NCBI GenBank assembly: GCA_902464345.1 | Contig: CABQJA010000040.1 | Location: 1 to 15,625 of the forward strand | DNA length: 15,625 bases | Source of the DNA: an uncultured Clostridium sp. | Lineage (GTDB): Bacteria; Bacillota; Clostridia; Lachnospirales; Lachnospiraceae | Direction: 5' to 3' | In this document: piece by piece, positions 13,469 to 15,625 of the stretch | Layout of the letters: every line of letters starts with the position of its first letter | How positions within the stretch are numbered: the stretch's first letter is position 1 | Made by a program: the position numbers and the translations under genes | Notes under the pieces: generated by a model | What the model saw: only the letters and a program-made list of their open reading frames with translations | Database searches by the model: none | Told to the model about the DNA's origin: nothing

Positions 13469-15625
13469 CTACATCATTTTTGTATCTTCCATACGCTTCT
13501 CCACGAAGTGGATCACACCCATAAACGGAATCCGTATCAACAGTCCGACCAGCAATGCTACCGCTGCAAAGATCAGCAGCTCCGCCAGATACTTCTCATA
13601 GGCTCCGCCATACATACCACCGACAGTTTCCCGCATGGCATTGATAGCATATGGGAATGGGAAGAATATATAGACCTTCCTGAAAAACTCCGGCAGGATT
13701 TCAATCGGATAGGTTCCGCCGGAGCCTGCGATCTGTATTACAACCAGCACCACTGCGATTGCCTTACCAATATCGCCAAAGGATAATGTCAGGGCATAGA
13801 TCAGTAATGTAAACGTAAAACTAGTAATTGCTGACGCAAACCAGAACAGGAACGGATTCTCCACCTGACAATGCAGCCAGAAAATATTTCCGAGTACGAT
13901 AATCAGCGTCTGAACCTGTCCAAGCAGGAAAAAGATCAGATATCTTCCCAGGAACAACTCATGCCGTTTCGGTTTCTCCAGATTCTCACCCGTTGCACGC
14001 ACCTTAATTAACGCAACCAGAACCAGTGCACCGACCCAGATCGCCAGTGTTGTATAAAACGGTGCTACCGCAGACCCATAATTCCGGATCGGATATACCT
14101 CCTGTGTCTCTACCTGCACCGGTTGTGCGAAGAACTTTCCATAGCTTTCCGCATTTCCGCCTAAAAGATTTACGATTATCCCCATCTTTTCATCTTCTTC
14201 CGCAGCATCCAACCGATCAATCGCATCCTGAATCTTTGCCTGGCTGGATTTTAACAGAGACTGGATCTGCCGAAAGCTTTCATCCGTAGAATCGACCATA
14301 TCCTGTGTTCCGTTGAAGATGGTTTCCATATCACCTAATGTATGATTCAGATTATTCAGCAGATTCGTTACATTCACCAGAACCTGCGATGCTGTATCCA
14401 GGATCCCGGATACTCCCGGTACCAGTTGATTGGTATAGATGTTTCTCATGCTCTCTACCGTCTGCCTGCAGGTAGCCAAAGCCTGCTTCACATGCTCTTC
14501 AACCGTCTTTGTTGCATCGCCGATTGCTCCGGCTCCCTGTTCCAGTTCGATTCTTTTCAGAATATCTTCAATCTGTGCTGCCGCTTCTTTTAACTTCTCA
14601 ATCTGCGCCAGAATATCACTGACATCCAGCTGCTGTGCTTCCGCCAGCTCCTTCTTCTGCTCCAGCTCCGATATCGTACTGTGAAGAAGTGTTAACTGCT
14701 CGATCAGTGCCCGTACATCTTTGCCGGTCTGTTCAATGCTCTCAACTGTTTTTTTAGCAGAGTTACTTAACTCTGCTTCATCAATATCCTTTGCTATACG
14801 GTTTAATGATGCCTCAATATCCGACAATGTTTTTTCTACATTTTGAGAAAACGTGGCCAGAGTTGCGTCTGTTGTATCCAACTGCGTCTGTGAATTTTTC
14901 ATTGCATCTTCCGCAGTCTGAATCCGGTTTTCAACCCCGGGAATCTGTGCATTGGCCTTTTCTATTCCACCCGCCAGAGTCCGGTTCCCTTCCAGGAACT
15001 GATCGATCATCATATTATAATTTTCCAGACTGTCATTGATTTCTACTAATTTCTCACGGAAACCATCCACGCCGCCTTCCTGTTCAATTTTCCCGGATAG
15101 TTCTCCCATCTGTGCAAACATAGTGCTTGCCGCTGTCTCTAAAAATGTTTCATTAATACTCGCTTTCAGGGTATCTACCGCAGTATCCGTAATCTTGGTT
15201 GCGATGGCATTCTTCTTCTCGTTCTCATAATAGGTAATGGTCGGATTTTCCAGTCCTTCCGTAAATATACTGAACATACTCTCCGAAAACCGTTCATTGA
15301 TGATCACCGCAGCATAATAATCTCCGCTTTCCACACCGGCAACCGCCTCTTCGGAACTGTCCAAAAACTTCCATCCTATAGAATCATTCTCCTTCAACTG
15401 CTCAATTACGGCATTCCCCATATTAACGGTAGTTCCGTCCTCTGTCTGAAATCCCCGGTCCTCTGATGCCACTGCTATAGCGATATTGCCAGTATTGGCA
15501 TACGGATCCTGATTCGAATAAATATTAAACCATGCGTAAAACGATGGAATAAAGCATAGCCCGATTGCAATGATCAACGCAAAGAAATTACGGCTCAAGC
15601 CCCTTAAATCTTTTAAGAATATATG
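13469..15625 (-). CDS. YhgE/Pip family membrane protein (ABC-2-like), copy 2, 5' end off the window
   Basis: The frame is open to the right edge, giving 718 visible residues. A TTG at 15598 is not the true start: the nine residues before it (HIFLKDLRG) continue the family's N-terminal pattern, as in IFxxDLRxLxRN, so only a handful of residues should be missing. First membrane segment ALIIAIGLCFIPSFYAWFNI; extracellular part with DPYANTGNIAIAVAS, YYAAVIINERFSES and YYENEKKNAIATKIT. Long coiled-coil regions run from about residue 190 to 490. The C-terminal membrane domain (about 521-700) contains VYPIRNYGSAVAPFYTTLAIWVGALVL and FPFPYAINAMRETVGGMYGG. It is clearly paralogous to copy 1 in both membrane parts and in the NEKKNAIA segment, but differs in most of the coiled-coil region. 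It is upstream of the small two-helix protein by 16 bases and likely begins the operon or follows genes outside the window. Confidence 0.92.
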   Translation of the reverse strand, partial: HIFLKDLRGLSRNFFALIIAIGLCFIPSFYAWFNIYSNQDPYANTGNIAIAVASEDRGFQTEDGTTVNMGNAVIEQLKENDSIGWKFLDSSEEAVAGVESGDYYAAVIINERFSESMFSIFTEGLENPTITYYENEKKNAIATKITDTAVDTLKASINETFLETAASTMFAQMGELSGKIEQEGGVDGFREKLVEINDSLENYNMMIDQFLEGNRTLAGGIEKANAQIPGVENRIQTAEDAMKNSQTQLDTTDATLATFSQNVEKTLSDIEASLNRIAKDIDEAELSNSAKKTVESIEQTGKDVRALIEQLTLLHSTISELEQKKELAEAQQLDVSDILAQIEKLKEAAAQIEDILKRIELEQGAGAIGDATKTVEEHVKQALATCRQTVESMRNIYTNQLVPGVSGILDTASQVLVNVTNLLNNLNHTLGDMETIFNGTQDMVDSTDESFRQIQSLLKSSQAKIQDAIDRLDAAEEDEKMGIIVNLLGGNAESYGKFFAQPVQVETQEVYPIRNYGSAVAPFYTTLAIWVGALVLVALIKVRATGENLEKPKRHELFLGRYLIFFLLGQVQTLIIVLGNIFWLHCQVENPFLFWFASAITSFTFTLLIYALTLSFGDIGKAIAVVLVVIQIAGSGGTYPIEILPEFFRKVYIFFPFPYAINAMRETVGGMYGGAYEKYLAELLIFAAVALLVGLLIRIPFMGVIHFVEKRMEDTKMM

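Noticed and set aside
1..15625. Search for CRISPR arrays, tRNA genes, insertion sequences, integrases and toxin-antitoxin pairs
   Set aside because: No spaced repeats, cloverleaf pattern, transposase or integrase motif was found on either strand by reading.

Overview
The window looks like chromosome of an anaerobic Firmicute, most likely a gut clostridium of the Lachnospiraceae type. This is inferred from strong AGGAGG-type ribosome binding sites, a T-box leader on thrS, tandem YhgE/Pip membrane proteins, a TAXI lipoprotein and base composition in the high 40s % GC (judged by eye). I see no rRNA, tRNA, CRISPR array, insertion sequence or phage gene. Genus cannot be fixed from what is visible.

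Left part (1-4951, all minus strand). A probable operon runs SDR oxidoreductase (2636-1849), divergent cysteine-synthase-family PLP enzyme (1699-713), then a LanC-like alpha/alpha-toroid protein whose 3' end lies off the left edge (613 to <1). A long hairpin terminator (2759-2802) separates it from thrS (4642-2879). thrS is preceded by a well-formed threonine T-box leader (about 4916-4674) with a near-consensus promoter (4923-4951).

Middle-left (5029-6305, minus strand). Three small genes form a unit: a 65-residue acidic protein, a four-helix membrane protein resembling the CrtO acyltransferase family, and a cysteine-rich 145-residue soluble protein. The last two share an ATGA stop/start overlap. 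Their 5' end lies back to back with the next operon, so 6306-6389 is a divergent promoter region.

Middle (6390-10181, plus strand). This is a transport operon: TAXI-type solute-binding lipoprotein, GltS sodium/glutamate symporter 13 bases downstream, a 62-residue hydrophilic protein carrying a duplicated 12-residue motif, and an NSS (SNF) family sodium-coupled transporter. A TAXI binding protein normally serves a TRAP permease; none is visible here and its immediate partner is GltS. The NSS transporter also departs from the LeuT pattern at positions that normally line the substrate pocket and the outer gate. This operon is the best candidate in the window for an undescribed arrangement.

Right part (10164-15625, minus strand). 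Two YhgE/Pip (ABC-2-like) membrane proteins flank a small two-helix membrane protein with an acidic tail, tightly packed and translationally coupled. A GNAT acetyltransferase follows. The upstream YhgE/Pip gene runs off the right edge and lacks only its first few residues. The GNAT gene and the NSS gene converge and overlap by 18 bases, with a perfect 9-bp hairpin covering both 3' ends.
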